A DNA stretch of 64,000 nt from Mucilaginibacter pineti (GTDB taxonomy: Bacteria > Bacteroidota > Bacteroidia > Sphingobacteriales > Sphingobacteriaceae). The DNA lies in NCBI RefSeq assembly GCF_900101875.1, contig NZ_FNAI01000005.1:124001-188000 (forward strand), written 5' to 3'. The translations under genes and the position numbers were made by a program. Positions 6,914-15,224 of this stretch are shown in pieces (within the stretch, counting starts at the first letter, position 1; every line of letters starts with the position of its first letter). The notes under the pieces are model-generated. The model was not told the origin of the DNA. It saw only the letters and a list, made by a program, of their open reading frames with translations, and made no database searches.

Positions 6914-9900
6914 ATGCGCTTTATGATCAAATTCAGATACATCCCCCTGCTAATTCCTGCATTTATTGTTTCAACGGCACTCGCCCAGCAAAATCCTTCT
7001 ACACAAATTTACCACACTTACCACTCAGCTATTAACCTGATGGATAAAGGTAAATACGTAGCCGCTGCCGAACAATTCCGCATTGTTGAAGCATCACGCC
7101 TTAAAACCAGCACGCAGCCTCAGTTTGAGTCGGAGTTATCGCTGGTTAAAGAAAACAGCCAGTATTATGAAGCTTTTTGCGCGCTGAACCTGGGCAACGA
7201 TGATGCCGAAAGCATGTTTTTGCGATTTATTAAGGAACATCCCGAAAACCCGCTTACCAAGCTGGCTTATTTCCAAATAGGTAAATCCTATTTTAAACAG
7301 GGCAAGTACGAAGACGCCCTGCGTTGGTTTAATAAAGTTGATGCCGTTGACCTTAACGGGCATGATAATACCGAGTATAAATTCCGCAAGGGTTATGCTT
7401 ATTTTTCTTTAGGAGATTATAAAAATGCCCAACTGTTATTTGCCGAAGTAAAAAACAAAAAGACCGAATTTACGGAAGATGCTACTTATTATTTCGCTTA
7501 CATTGCTTACCTGAACAAGGATTACCACCTGGCACTGGCGAATTTTGAAAGGCTTAAAAATTCAAAAAAATATGAGAAAAGCTATCCCTACTATATCTCG
7601 GCAGTTTACTTTTTAGATAAACGTTACAACGACGTACTTACCTACGCGGTGCCTATAGTAAACAGCACCCACCAGGAGCACGAAACAGAAATGCTTCGTA
7701 TTATAGCTGCATCATATTTTGCCAAGGCTGATTATGATAATGCCGTAAAATACTACGGCCGTTTCCAGGACCGCGATCAGGGTAAAACCCAAAATACACA
7801 AGATAGCTATCAAATTGGTTACACCTTTTATAAAGTGGGCAACTACCAGCAAGCAGCCACCGAGCTGGAAAAATTGGTAGAACAAAAAGACGTTTACAGC
7901 CAAAGCGGTAACTATACCCTGGGCGATGTGTTTTTGAAAATGAACAATAAGCAAAGCGCACGTAACGCTTTCCTCGCAGCTTCAAAACTTACTTATGATA
8001 AGCAACTACAGGAAGATGCCTTGTATGAATACGCCAAGTTATCTTACGAGCTTGATTTTAACACCGAGGCTTTAACCGCCACCCGGGCCTATCTTAAAAA
8101 CTATCCACGTTCTGTTCGTAATGACGAGATGAAGGTTTTATTGGGTGAAGAATTATTGAACTCACGCAATTACAAGGAGGCTGTAGAAATCCTGGAGCCG
8201 ATTCCCAATAAAAACCAAAGCGCGCAAATTGCTTACCAAAAAGTTACTTATTACCGTGGTTTAGAGTTTTATAACGAACGCGCTTTTGAAAATGCGATAG
8301 GTATTTTCCTTCGTTCGCTTAAAAACCCGGTAGATACCAAAACTGAAGCATTGACCACCTATTGGATGGCCGAATCGATGTACGAGGTGCGTAAATATTC
8401 AGAATCTGTTGAAACCTTTGAGCAGTTTTTAAGTATGCCCGAAGCCAAAGAAACAGATGTAGCAAACTATGCTAATTACGCGTTGGCTTACGCTGCTTTC
8501 TATGGGGAGCAGTACAAAAAAGCCGCCACCTATTTCGAGAAATTCTTACGCGGCGATATAAAGGACAAAAACACCGAGAACGATGCGATAACCCGTGTTG
8601 CTGATAGTTATTTTGTGTTAAAGAGCTATGGCACCGCGCTTGATTATTACAACCGCATTATAGCTATGCACAGTCAGGGAGAAGATTACGCCTTGTTTCA
8701 GCGTGGTATGATCCAGGGTTTACAGGGCTCGTTAGATACCAAGATCAGCACCTTAAATGATGTGCTGAGTACCTTCCCTAACTCTGACTATGCGGATGAT
8801 GCATCGTTTGAAATTGCTTATACCTATTTTCTGAAAACAGATGGTGCCCGTGCCAAAACCGATTTGCAGGCTATGATACAAAAGTATCCGCGCAGCAGTT
8901 ACGTTCCGCGTGCGCTGGTTACCATAGGTTTAATAGATTACAATGCCGGCAATGATGATCTGGCGGTAGAGTCATTCAAAAAAGTGATACAGGATTATTC
9001 ATCTACCGATGAGGCTAAGCAATCACTTAAACAAATTGAAAAGATTTATACCGACAAAGGTGATGCGCAAACGTTTATCAATTACGCTACCACCACTTCA
9101 ATTGGCAACTATACCACAGCCGATCAGGAAAGCATTATGATCACCGCTGCCAATAACCTTTACTTAAAAGGCGACTGGCAAGGTACCGTAGGTGCTGTAA
9201 ACGCTTACTTCGATAAATTTCCCGGCAAACAGATCTATGAAAAACAAGGTCGCTTTATCAGAGCGCAGGCGTTAACTAACCTTAACCGTTCTGCAGAAGC
9301 CGTTGTAGATTACAACGTGGTTTTAAACGACTGGACAAGTGCTTACAGTGAAAAATCACTTATCGCGATGGCGAAGCTTTACATGTCGCAAAAGAAATAT
9401 AACGAGGCCATTGTATTCCTGAAAAGACTGGAAACAAACTCCGAATATAAAGCCGATTATAGTTTCGCGGTAAATAACCTGTTGTTGTGCTATGCCGAAA
9501 TGCAAATGCCTGATGATGCGCTTAACTACGTGAAACTGGTTAGGGATAACGAGAAATCGGCACAGGAGGATAAATTCCGCACCGGTTTATATGCTGGTAA
9601 AGCATACCTGCAAAAAGGCGATACAACAGCGGCTCTTAAAGAATTTAACTACACCGTAACCAATACCAAAACAGTTGCTGCTGCAGAAGCCCGCTATAAT
9701 GTAGCCTATGTTGAATACCTGAAAGGCCGCTATAAAACATCGCAAAAAATGTGTTTTGATCTGGCTAAAGAAATGCCAAACTACGACTACTGGGTAGCCA
9801 AAACCTACATTTTACTGGCCGATAATTACATGGGTTTAAAAGATGCTTTCCAGGCCAAGGCAACACTGCAAAGTATCATTGATAACTATAAAGCCAATGA

Positions 9901-10039
9901 TGATATACTACCTACAGCCAAGCAAAAACTGGGTGTATTAACAGGTAAACCATACAAAGTAGAAAATGTAGCTCCCGTAGATACTGCCGAAAACAAACCG
10001 GCAACTACCGATACTACTAAAACCCCTACCCAAAATTAA
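6914..10039 (+). CDS. Large exported tetratricopeptide-repeat protein
   Basis: About 1041 residues from the ATG at 6914 (an ATG at 6923 is also possible); the frame opens earlier at 6854 but a signal peptide (IKFRYIPLLIPAFIVSTALAQ) starts only here. The rest is a nearly continuous run of TPR helix pairs with recurring A-x-x-x-Y/F and (K/A)YxxAxxxF motifs and a Thr/Pro/Ala-rich C-terminus. Likely a periplasmic or outer-membrane-attached scaffold. It is followed after 33 bases by a barrel gene and then a SPOR protein and an ExbBD/TonB set, implying a shared envelope role. Confidence 0.85.
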   Translation: MRFMIKFRYIPLLIPAFIVSTALAQQNPSTQIYHTYHSAINLMDKGKYVAAAEQFRIVEASRLKTSTQPQFESELSLVKENSQYYEAFCALNLGNDDAESMFLRFIKEHPENPLTKLAYFQIGKSYFKQGKYEDALRWFNKVDAVDLNGHDNTEYKFRKGYAYFSLGDYKNAQLLFAEVKNKKTEFTEDATYYFAYIAYLNKDYHLALANFERLKNSKKYEKSYPYYISAVYFLDKRYNDVLTYAVPIVNSTHQEHETEMLRIIAASYFAKADYDNAVKYYGRFQDRDQGKTQNTQDSYQIGYTFYKVGNYQQAATELEKLVEQKDVYSQSGNYTLGDVFLKMNNKQSARNAFLAASKLTYDKQLQEDALYEYAKLSYELDFNTEALTATRAYLKNYPRSVRNDEMKVLLGEELLNSRNYKEAVEILEPIPNKNQSAQIAYQKVTYYRGLEFYNERAFENAIGIFLRSLKNPVDTKTEALTTYWMAESMYEVRKYSESVETFEQFLSMPEAKETDVANYANYALAYAAFYGEQYKKAATYFEKFLRGDIKDKNTENDAITRVADSYFVLKSYGTALDYYNRIIAMHSQGEDYALFQRGMIQGLQGSLDTKISTLNDVLSTFPNSDYADDASFEIAYTYFLKTDGARAKTDLQAMIQKYPRSSYVPRALVTIGLIDYNAGNDDLAVESFKKVIQDYSSTDEAKQSLKQIEKIYTDKGDAQTFINYATTTSIGNYTTADQESIMITAANNLYLKGDWQGTVGAVNAYFDKFPGKQIYEKQGRFIRAQALTNLNRSAEAVVDYNVVLNDWTSAYSEKSLIAMAKLYMSQKKYNEAIVFLKRLETNSEYKADYSFAVNNLLLCYAEMQMPDDALNYVKLVRDNEKSAQEDKFRTGLYAGKAYLQKGDTTAALKEFNYTVTNTKTVAAAEARYNVAYVEYLKGRYKTSQKMCFDLAKEMPNYDYWVAKTYILLADNYMGLKDAFQAKATLQSIIDNYKANDDILPTAKQKLGVLTGKPYKVENVAPVDTAENKPATTDTTKTPTQN

Positions 10040-10072
10040 CAGGATACAAAGAATAATATAAAAAGACAAGCA

Positions 10073-11944
10073 ATGAACTCGAGATACACCTATACGCTGC
10101 TTACCTTAATAATAGCATTATACTTTGTTCCTGCACAAGCGCAAACAAAGAAACCAGCGAAGAAGGCTACGGTAAAAACAGCAGCCAAAGCGCCTGCAAA
10201 AAAGCCTGCCACAAAACCGGCGGTAAAAAAAGCTACCAATTCAGCATCAAAAAGCCTGGGGAATGCAGCCGCGAAAGTGACACAGGATACTACTAAAAAA
10301 GGCGGTGGCAACAATAGCAACAACCCTGCAAACGGCGGCAGCTTATCAGAAGAAATTGTGGTTACTACGGCTTACAAACCAGTATTGGCCGATGCGGTAA
10401 AGATTCGCAGGAACCCCGATCTGGAAGATAAAGCGCCGTTTAAAGCGCCGCTAACCTATTCCCTGCTTGACAAAAGACAGGAGCAAAATTCAGAAATAAG
10501 GCAATTAGATCCGATGAAGCGCCCGCCAGAACAGGACTCCATCCTGCTTAACAACTATGTTAAACTTGGTGCCGGAAGTGTAAAATCACTTTTTGGCGAA
10601 GCTTATTTCAGTAACGGAAGGGATGAAGCCTTACAGGTTGGCGGTTACCTAAAACACTTTTCGCAATCTGGCACATTAAACAAACAAACCGAAAGTAAAG
10701 ATGATGTAGGCGTATTCGGCAAAAGCATCCTGGGCGATAACAACATCAGTGGCAAAATAAACTACAACCGCCGTGGTACAAACTTTTATGGTTTCAGGCC
10801 TGATAGTATTGCACCCGTGGGTTTCAATCCACAAAAACAACATTTCAATACCCTAAGCGGCGAAGCCGAGCTGGCCAAAAACTTTAAAGATGTAGAAAAT
10901 GATTTCACCTACGCTTTAAAACTAAAAGGCTATGTATACAGCGATGCTTTTCAGGCTAAGGAAAACAATCTTGTACTATCGGGTTTCTTAAACCAAACCG
11001 TTAAACAGTTCTACGCAGGTTTAAGTGCATCACTTGATCTTAATACACAAAAAGACAGTCTTTACAGCATCAATAACAGCATAGTAAGGTTAAACCCGTA
11101 TATTAAATTTCAGGGTACCAATTATAAGATAGATGCAGGAGTGAATATTGTAAAGGAGTTTGGCGATTTCGGTAAGTTTTACATTTTCCCGGCCGCTAAG
11201 TTAGAGGTACAGGTGATCCCTAAATACGTACGTTTATTTGTGGAGGCCAAAGGCGACGTAAACCGCTCATCTATTCGCGATTTCACTTTGATCAACCCTT
11301 TCCTCGGTCCAAACATCAACATACAAAACTCTGTTGACCAACTGGATATCAGCGCCGGATTAAAAGGAACCCTTGCACCCGGTTTGGCCTTTAAAGCTGC
11401 CGTATTCCGCAACAGCGTTAAAAACATGCCGTTATTGGTAAGCGATTTTGATAACACGGGTAATAAATTCAAGGTTATTTATGATGACGGAAAAGCACGC
11501 GTAACGGGCTTTAACGGCGAGCTTGACTTTAAAGCTACTGACGATCTTAATATTTTCGGTCGTGTAGAATTTAAAGACTATCAGATGGCTTCAGAAAAGG
11601 AACCATGGAATCTTCCTAAATTCCAGTTAACTGCAGGTACAGCAATCCACATCAATGATAAAGTAAGTATTACCGGATCATTATTAGTACGCGGCTCAAC
11701 CGACGACAGGATATTTGTAATTGCACCAGTCGCTCCGGGTGCTACTACACCCGGAACAAACGTTTTAACAAAACAAGCTATTGGCTCATTTGCCGATCTG
11801 AATGGCAGTGTTGAATATAAGGTAAATTCAAAAATATCGGTATTTGTACAAGCAAATAACATTTTAAACTCAGGTTATCAAACCTGGCTATATTATCCTA
11901 ACTACGGATTTAATATCTTTGGCGGCGTAGGTTTTGCATTTTAA
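10073..11944 (+). CDS. TonB-dependent-receptor-like outer-membrane barrel without plug
   Basis: 623 residues. After the signal peptide (ending PAQAQ) comes a low-complexity Lys/Ala/Pro-rich stretch at about 25-70, then EEIVVTTAYKPVLADAVKIRR and a long barrel with amphipathic strands. The last strands (FGGVGFAF) end in phenylalanine. No complete plug domain is visible, so nutrient gating by TonB is uncertain. It lies in a likely operon with the TPR gene upstream. The basic linker could contact peptidoglycan or acidic partners (inference). Confidence 0.75.
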   Translation: MNSRYTYTLLTLIIALYFVPAQAQTKKPAKKATVKTAAKAPAKKPATKPAVKKATNSASKSLGNAAAKVTQDTTKKGGGNNSNNPANGGSLSEEIVVTTAYKPVLADAVKIRRNPDLEDKAPFKAPLTYSLLDKRQEQNSEIRQLDPMKRPPEQDSILLNNYVKLGAGSVKSLFGEAYFSNGRDEALQVGGYLKHFSQSGTLNKQTESKDDVGVFGKSILGDNNISGKINYNRRGTNFYGFRPDSIAPVGFNPQKQHFNTLSGEAELAKNFKDVENDFTYALKLKGYVYSDAFQAKENNLVLSGFLNQTVKQFYAGLSASLDLNTQKDSLYSINNSIVRLNPYIKFQGTNYKIDAGVNIVKEFGDFGKFYIFPAAKLEVQVIPKYVRLFVEAKGDVNRSSIRDFTLINPFLGPNINIQNSVDQLDISAGLKGTLAPGLAFKAAVFRNSVKNMPLLVSDFDNTGNKFKVIYDDGKARVTGFNGELDFKATDDLNIFGRVEFKDYQMASEKEPWNLPKFQLTAGTAIHINDKVSITGSLLVRGSTDDRIFVIAPVAPGATTPGTNVLTKQAIGSFADLNGSVEYKVNSKISVFVQANNILNSGYQTWLYYPNYGFNIFGGVGFAF

Positions 11945-11948
11945 GCAT

Positions 11949-11978
11949 TTTGATGTTTTATAATAAACCGTATTTTTA
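11949..11978 (+). promoter_or_regulatory. Promoter directly abutting the SPOR-protein start codon
   Basis: TTTG (11949-11952), an 18-base spacer and TATTTTTA (11971-11978), then four bases and the ATG at 11983. Spacing equals that of the GbsR-gene promoter, so the mRNA should be leaderless. It separates a second transcription unit (SPOR-ExbB-ExbD) from the TPR-barrel pair. Confidence 0.55.
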
Positions 11979-11982
11979 GCGA

Positions 11983-13119
11983 ATGGATATAGCCAATTAC
12001 TTAAGTGAACTGTTGGGCCTGCATGGGGAAGTAAATGTGCCGGGCCTTGGCTATTTTGTACATCGCCGCGTAAATGGCTATTATAACGATGCCGAAGGTA
12101 AATTCTATCCACCCGGTTATACCATACATTTCGATCCTCAAACTATTGAGGATGACGATAAATTAGCAAAGTACATCGCCGAAAGTAAAAAGATCTCGCT
12201 GGCATCATCAAAATACTTTACCGAAAAATATATTGCCGGTTTAAAATCCGAAGTTGCCTTACAGGACGTACCCTTTGCAAATGTGGGTTGGTTTTATATG
12301 GATAAAGGCCGGATAGCTTTCCGCGCAGAAGAAAAACACGGCGACAATGTATCTGTTTTTGGATATCAACCTATAAATATCAGGAAACTAAGCGGCGAAA
12401 AAGAAACATTTGTTACGAAAACAGTTACTGTACTACTTCAGCCGCCACCACCTCTTCCATTACCAACCGCGCCTACCCTGCCTGCGCAGATGCCGGTGCA
12501 GCCACAGGTTCAACCGCAAGTACAAATTCAACAGCAACCCGTTGTGGAGCAGCCTGAAGAATACGTTGAGGAAAAACAGGAAACCAAACGCGGCATTAGT
12601 GCTTGGGTAATTGTAGTTATTATTGCTGCTATTTTTGCCGCTGCCGCATTTGGATTATATAAATACAAACCCGGATTATTTGACAGACGCGGCGAACAGA
12701 TACAACAGCCCGATGAATCAAAAGAAGTGGCAAAACCTGTTTTAAAGGCCGATACCGACACCACTAAAATTGTAGCACCTACTATTGATACACCCGCTAA
12801 GGCAATTTCCAAACCCGATAGCACGTTAAATAAAGCAGCAGCGGCTGTTAAAGCAGATACCGTTGCAAAACCAGTATACGTTATTTTCATCGGCTCGTTT
12901 AAAACACGAACACGAGGAGAAATGGAGCTTGCCAAATATAAAAAAGCTGGGATAGACGCCAGGATTTTGTCGGGCCCGGGAACAGGTAAACGCATAAAGA
13001 TAGTTATCGGCAGCTTTGCAACATCTGCAGAAGCCGAAACCGAAAAAACTAAATTAATAACTTCAAAAAAAATAGGTAAAGATTCTTACTCACAACTACT
13101 CACTAATCCTCAAAAATGA
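11983..13119 (+). CDS. HU-CCDC81 and SPOR domain membrane protein
   Basis: 378 residues. Residues 1-60 and about 65-135 match the two HU-like HU-CCDC81_bac domains of Bacteroidota. A Pro/Gln-rich linker follows (152-200), then one transmembrane helix (about 206-226, ISAWVIVVIIAAIFAAAAFG), and a C-terminal SPOR domain (about 297-372, starting YVIFIGSFKTRTRGEME). SPOR domains bind glycan strands stripped of stem peptides at division septa; the HU-like part would be cytoplasmic. A role linking chromosome or cytoplasm to septal peptidoglycan is inferred. Its stop overlaps the exbB start by four bases. Confidence 0.85.
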   Translation: MDIANYLSELLGLHGEVNVPGLGYFVHRRVNGYYNDAEGKFYPPGYTIHFDPQTIEDDDKLAKYIAESKKISLASSKYFTEKYIAGLKSEVALQDVPFANVGWFYMDKGRIAFRAEEKHGDNVSVFGYQPINIRKLSGEKETFVTKTVTVLLQPPPPLPLPTAPTLPAQMPVQPQVQPQVQIQQQPVVEQPEEYVEEKQETKRGISAWVIVVIIAAIFAAAAFGLYKYKPGLFDRRGEQIQQPDESKEVAKPVLKADTDTTKIVAPTIDTPAKAISKPDSTLNKAAAAVKADTVAKPVYVIFIGSFKTRTRGEMELAKYKKAGIDARILSGPGTGKRIKIVIGSFATSAEAETEKTKLITSKKIGKDSYSQLLTNPQK

Positions 13120-13829
13120 CATTATTATTTATACAGCAAGTTGCAGATACAGCCAAGCATTTAGCGGATACCGCAGGTCACCTAACCCAACCCATTACCA
13201 CACAACCCGAAGAATTACGCTTTGGCGACCTGCTGATAAAAGGTGGTTGGGTAATGATCCCCATTGGTATCCTGGCTGTTTTGGGCCTGGTGATATTTTT
13301 TGAACGCTATTTTACCATCCGCAAGGCATCTAAAAATGAATCAAACCTGATGGTACAGGTAAGGGCAAGTATCCACTCCGGTAACCTGGAATCGGCCATT
13401 GCACTTTGCCGCAACAGTAATTCGCCGTTGGGCCGTATGCTGCAAAAGGGCCTGCTGCGTATTGGCCGGCCAATTAAAGATATTGAAGGCGCCATTGAAA
13501 ACATTGGTAAATTGGAAGTATCAAAACTGGAAAAGAATATAGGTATATTAGGTATTGTAGCCGGTATTGCACCAATGTTTGGTTTCCTTGGTACCATTGC
13601 AGGGGTAATTAAAATATTTTACGATATCTCAAAAACCGACAACATCAGCATGGGTGTAATATCCGGCGGTTTATACGTGAAGATGGTAACATCGGCGGCT
13701 GGTTTATTTGTGGGTATTGTGGCCTACGTATGTTACCACGTTTTAAATATGATGGTTGATAAGATCATCCTTAACCTGGAAACAGATGCCATTGAATTTA
13801 TTGACCTGTTAGAGGAGCCCAGCAAATGA
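13116..13829 (+). CDS. exbB: ExbB/TolQ/MotA-family proton channel subunit
   Basis: 237 residues with three membrane segments (about 37-58, 145-170 and 185-210) and the family core GILGIVAGIAPMFGFLGTIAGVIKIF followed by the ISGGLYVKMVTSAAGLFVG helix. With ExbD it forms an inner-membrane, proton-driven motor that energises TonB- or Tol-type envelope work. It is coupled by ATGA overlaps to both the SPOR gene upstream and exbD downstream. Whether it acts as ExbB or TolQ cannot be settled from sequence. Confidence 0.9.
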   Translation: MTLLFIQQVADTAKHLADTAGHLTQPITTQPEELRFGDLLIKGGWVMIPIGILAVLGLVIFFERYFTIRKASKNESNLMVQVRASIHSGNLESAIALCRNSNSPLGRMLQKGLLRIGRPIKDIEGAIENIGKLEVSKLEKNIGILGIVAGIAPMFGFLGTIAGVIKIFYDISKTDNISMGVISGGLYVKMVTSAAGLFVGIVAYVCYHVLNMMVDKIILNLETDAIEFIDLLEEPSK

Positions 13830-14224
13830 ATTTAAGAAAAAGACATAGAGGTGCATCGGCAGAGGTACATACATCGGCCATGAACGACATTATGTTCTTC
13901 CTGCTTTTGTTTTTCCTCATAGCATCTACAGTTACCAACCCGAACGTTATAAAGCTGGTACTGCCCAAATCATCAAGCGGGCAATCGGTATCAAAAAAAA
14001 CGATAACTGTTTCGGTAACTAAAGATCTGCGGTATTACGTTGATAAAAAGGAAGTACCTGTTGATGCCCTGCAGGCAACACTAACCACCTACAAAACAGT
14101 AGCTACAGAACTAACCATAGTTTTATATGTTGATAAAACAGTAGCCATACAGGATGTGGTACAGGTAATGGATATAGCACAAAAATTAAACATAAAACTG
14201 GTACTGGCAACGGAACCGAAGTAA
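13826..14224 (+). CDS. exbD: ExbD/TolR-family protein
   Basis: 132 residues: short basic cytoplasmic start, one transmembrane helix carrying the essential aspartate (D21 in AMNDIMFFLLLFFLIAST), and a periplasmic domain (KTITVSVTKDLRYYVDKKEV...). Partner of the ExbB-like protein encoded immediately upstream, overlapping by four bases. The conserved Asp supports a working proton pathway. Confidence 0.9.
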   Translation: MNLRKRHRGASAEVHTSAMNDIMFFLLLFFLIASTVTNPNVIKLVLPKSSSGQSVSKKTITVSVTKDLRYYVDKKEVPVDALQATLTTYKTVATELTIVLYVDKTVAIQDVVQVMDIAQKLNIKLVLATEPK

Positions 14225-14233
14225 ATCGGTGGC

Positions 14234-14295
14234 CTGAGATGTGGTTTGTGTGTGCTGTATTTATAGCATAAGTAATAACACAAACTACACCTCAG
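14234..14295. repeat. Imperfect hairpin between exbD and tonB
   Basis: An 18-base arm (14234-14251, beginning CTGAGATGTGG) pairs with 14278-14295 at 16 of 18 positions across 26 bases. It may reduce read-through from exbD into tonB. Words of the CTCAGA/CACACC type are typical intergenic repeats in this phylum. Confidence 0.55.
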
Positions 14296-14317
14296 AACTC
14301 ACACCTCAGAACAAGAA

Positions 14318-15130
14318 ATGGATTACAGGGAAGACAATAATTATCCGAGAGCGTTTTTGGCAACAGGCATTATCATGGCTTTGTTAATAGCGGCGTGTTA
14401 TTTTATTGTATTTCAAAACCCGCCTAAGGAGCAGGAAGGTACCGGTGGTATCCTTGTAAATTACGGTACGGTAGATGAAGGTATGGGCAACGATTACATG
14501 AGTACCGAAGAACCATCGGTGGCCGAAAAAGCCAATCATGTAAAACCCGAAAAGGTTACCAAAGAAACTCCTACCGAAGAAAAGCCTACTCCTGAAAGCA
14601 GCGACAAAACCGTAGTTACCCAAAACACCGAAGATGCGCCTGAAGTGGCCGCACCTACAAAAAAAGCAACCAATACCGTAACTGCAACACAACCGGTTAA
14701 AACCCCGGCCAAACCCACCGTTAACCAAAACGCACTTTATAAAGGCAAAGCAAGCACAGGTACCGGCGAAGGTGATGGTACAGGAAACACTCCGGGTAAC
14801 CAGGGCAAGCCAAATGGTTCAACGCTTACCAATAATTACAATGGAACCGGATCTGGCAATGGTGGTAACCTGAACCTATCATCACGTAATTTTGTAAGCA
14901 AGCCCACTATTGATGATGGTAATAGATTTACCGGTAAAATAGTAATTGATATAGAAGTAGACAAAGCTGGTAATGTAATTTCTGCCAAAGCTGGTCGTGG
15001 CACTACTATATCCGACTATAACCTGATAACAAAATGCGAAAATGCTGTTAAAAACTCCCGCATCACTTCGCTTGATACCGCCCCCGATACGCAGCAAGGT
15101 TCGGTTGTATTTGTGTTTAAGGTAAATTAA
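14318..15130 (+). CDS. tonB: TonB-family energy transducer
   Basis: 270 residues: N-terminal membrane anchor (about 12-32), a long Pro/Thr/Lys/Glu-rich periplasmic spacer (about 40-150), a Gly/Asn-rich stretch and a C-terminal TonB-like domain (about 190-270, with GKIVIDIEVDKAGNVISAKA and VVFVFKVN). It would carry energy from the ExbB/ExbD motor to outer-membrane proteins. It lies 93 bases after exbD behind a hairpin. Most likely it works with the barrel and TPR proteins of the same cluster. Confidence 0.85.
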   Translation: MDYREDNNYPRAFLATGIIMALLIAACYFIVFQNPPKEQEGTGGILVNYGTVDEGMGNDYMSTEEPSVAEKANHVKPEKVTKETPTEEKPTPESSDKTVVTQNTEDAPEVAAPTKKATNTVTATQPVKTPAKPTVNQNALYKGKASTGTGEGDGTGNTPGNQGKPNGSTLTNNYNGTGSGNGGNLNLSSRNFVSKPTIDDGNRFTGKIVIDIEVDKAGNVISAKAGRGTTISDYNLITKCENAVKNSRITSLDTAPDTQQGSVVFVFKVN

Positions 15131-15175
15131 TTTTTAGTTTACAGTTGGCTGTTTTCACTTTGCAGTTCTTATCTA

Positions 15176-15183
15176 TAACTTTG
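15176..15183 (+). promoter_or_regulatory. Putative -7 box for folC
   Basis: TAACTTTG fits TAnnTTTG exactly, 41 bases before the folC ATG. A weak -33 (TTTC at 15153-15156) lies 19 bases upstream. It suggests folC has its own promoter rather than depending on tonB read-through. Confidence 0.4.
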
Positions 15184-15224
15184 CTAACTAAGCAAACCGC
15201 CCACTGCAAACTGCCAGCCGAATA

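Noticed and set aside
10140..10340. Lys/Ala/Pro-rich stretch as evidence of a separate histone-like gene
   Set aside because: It is continuous in frame with the signal peptide and barrel of the receptor-like gene and has no separate start.
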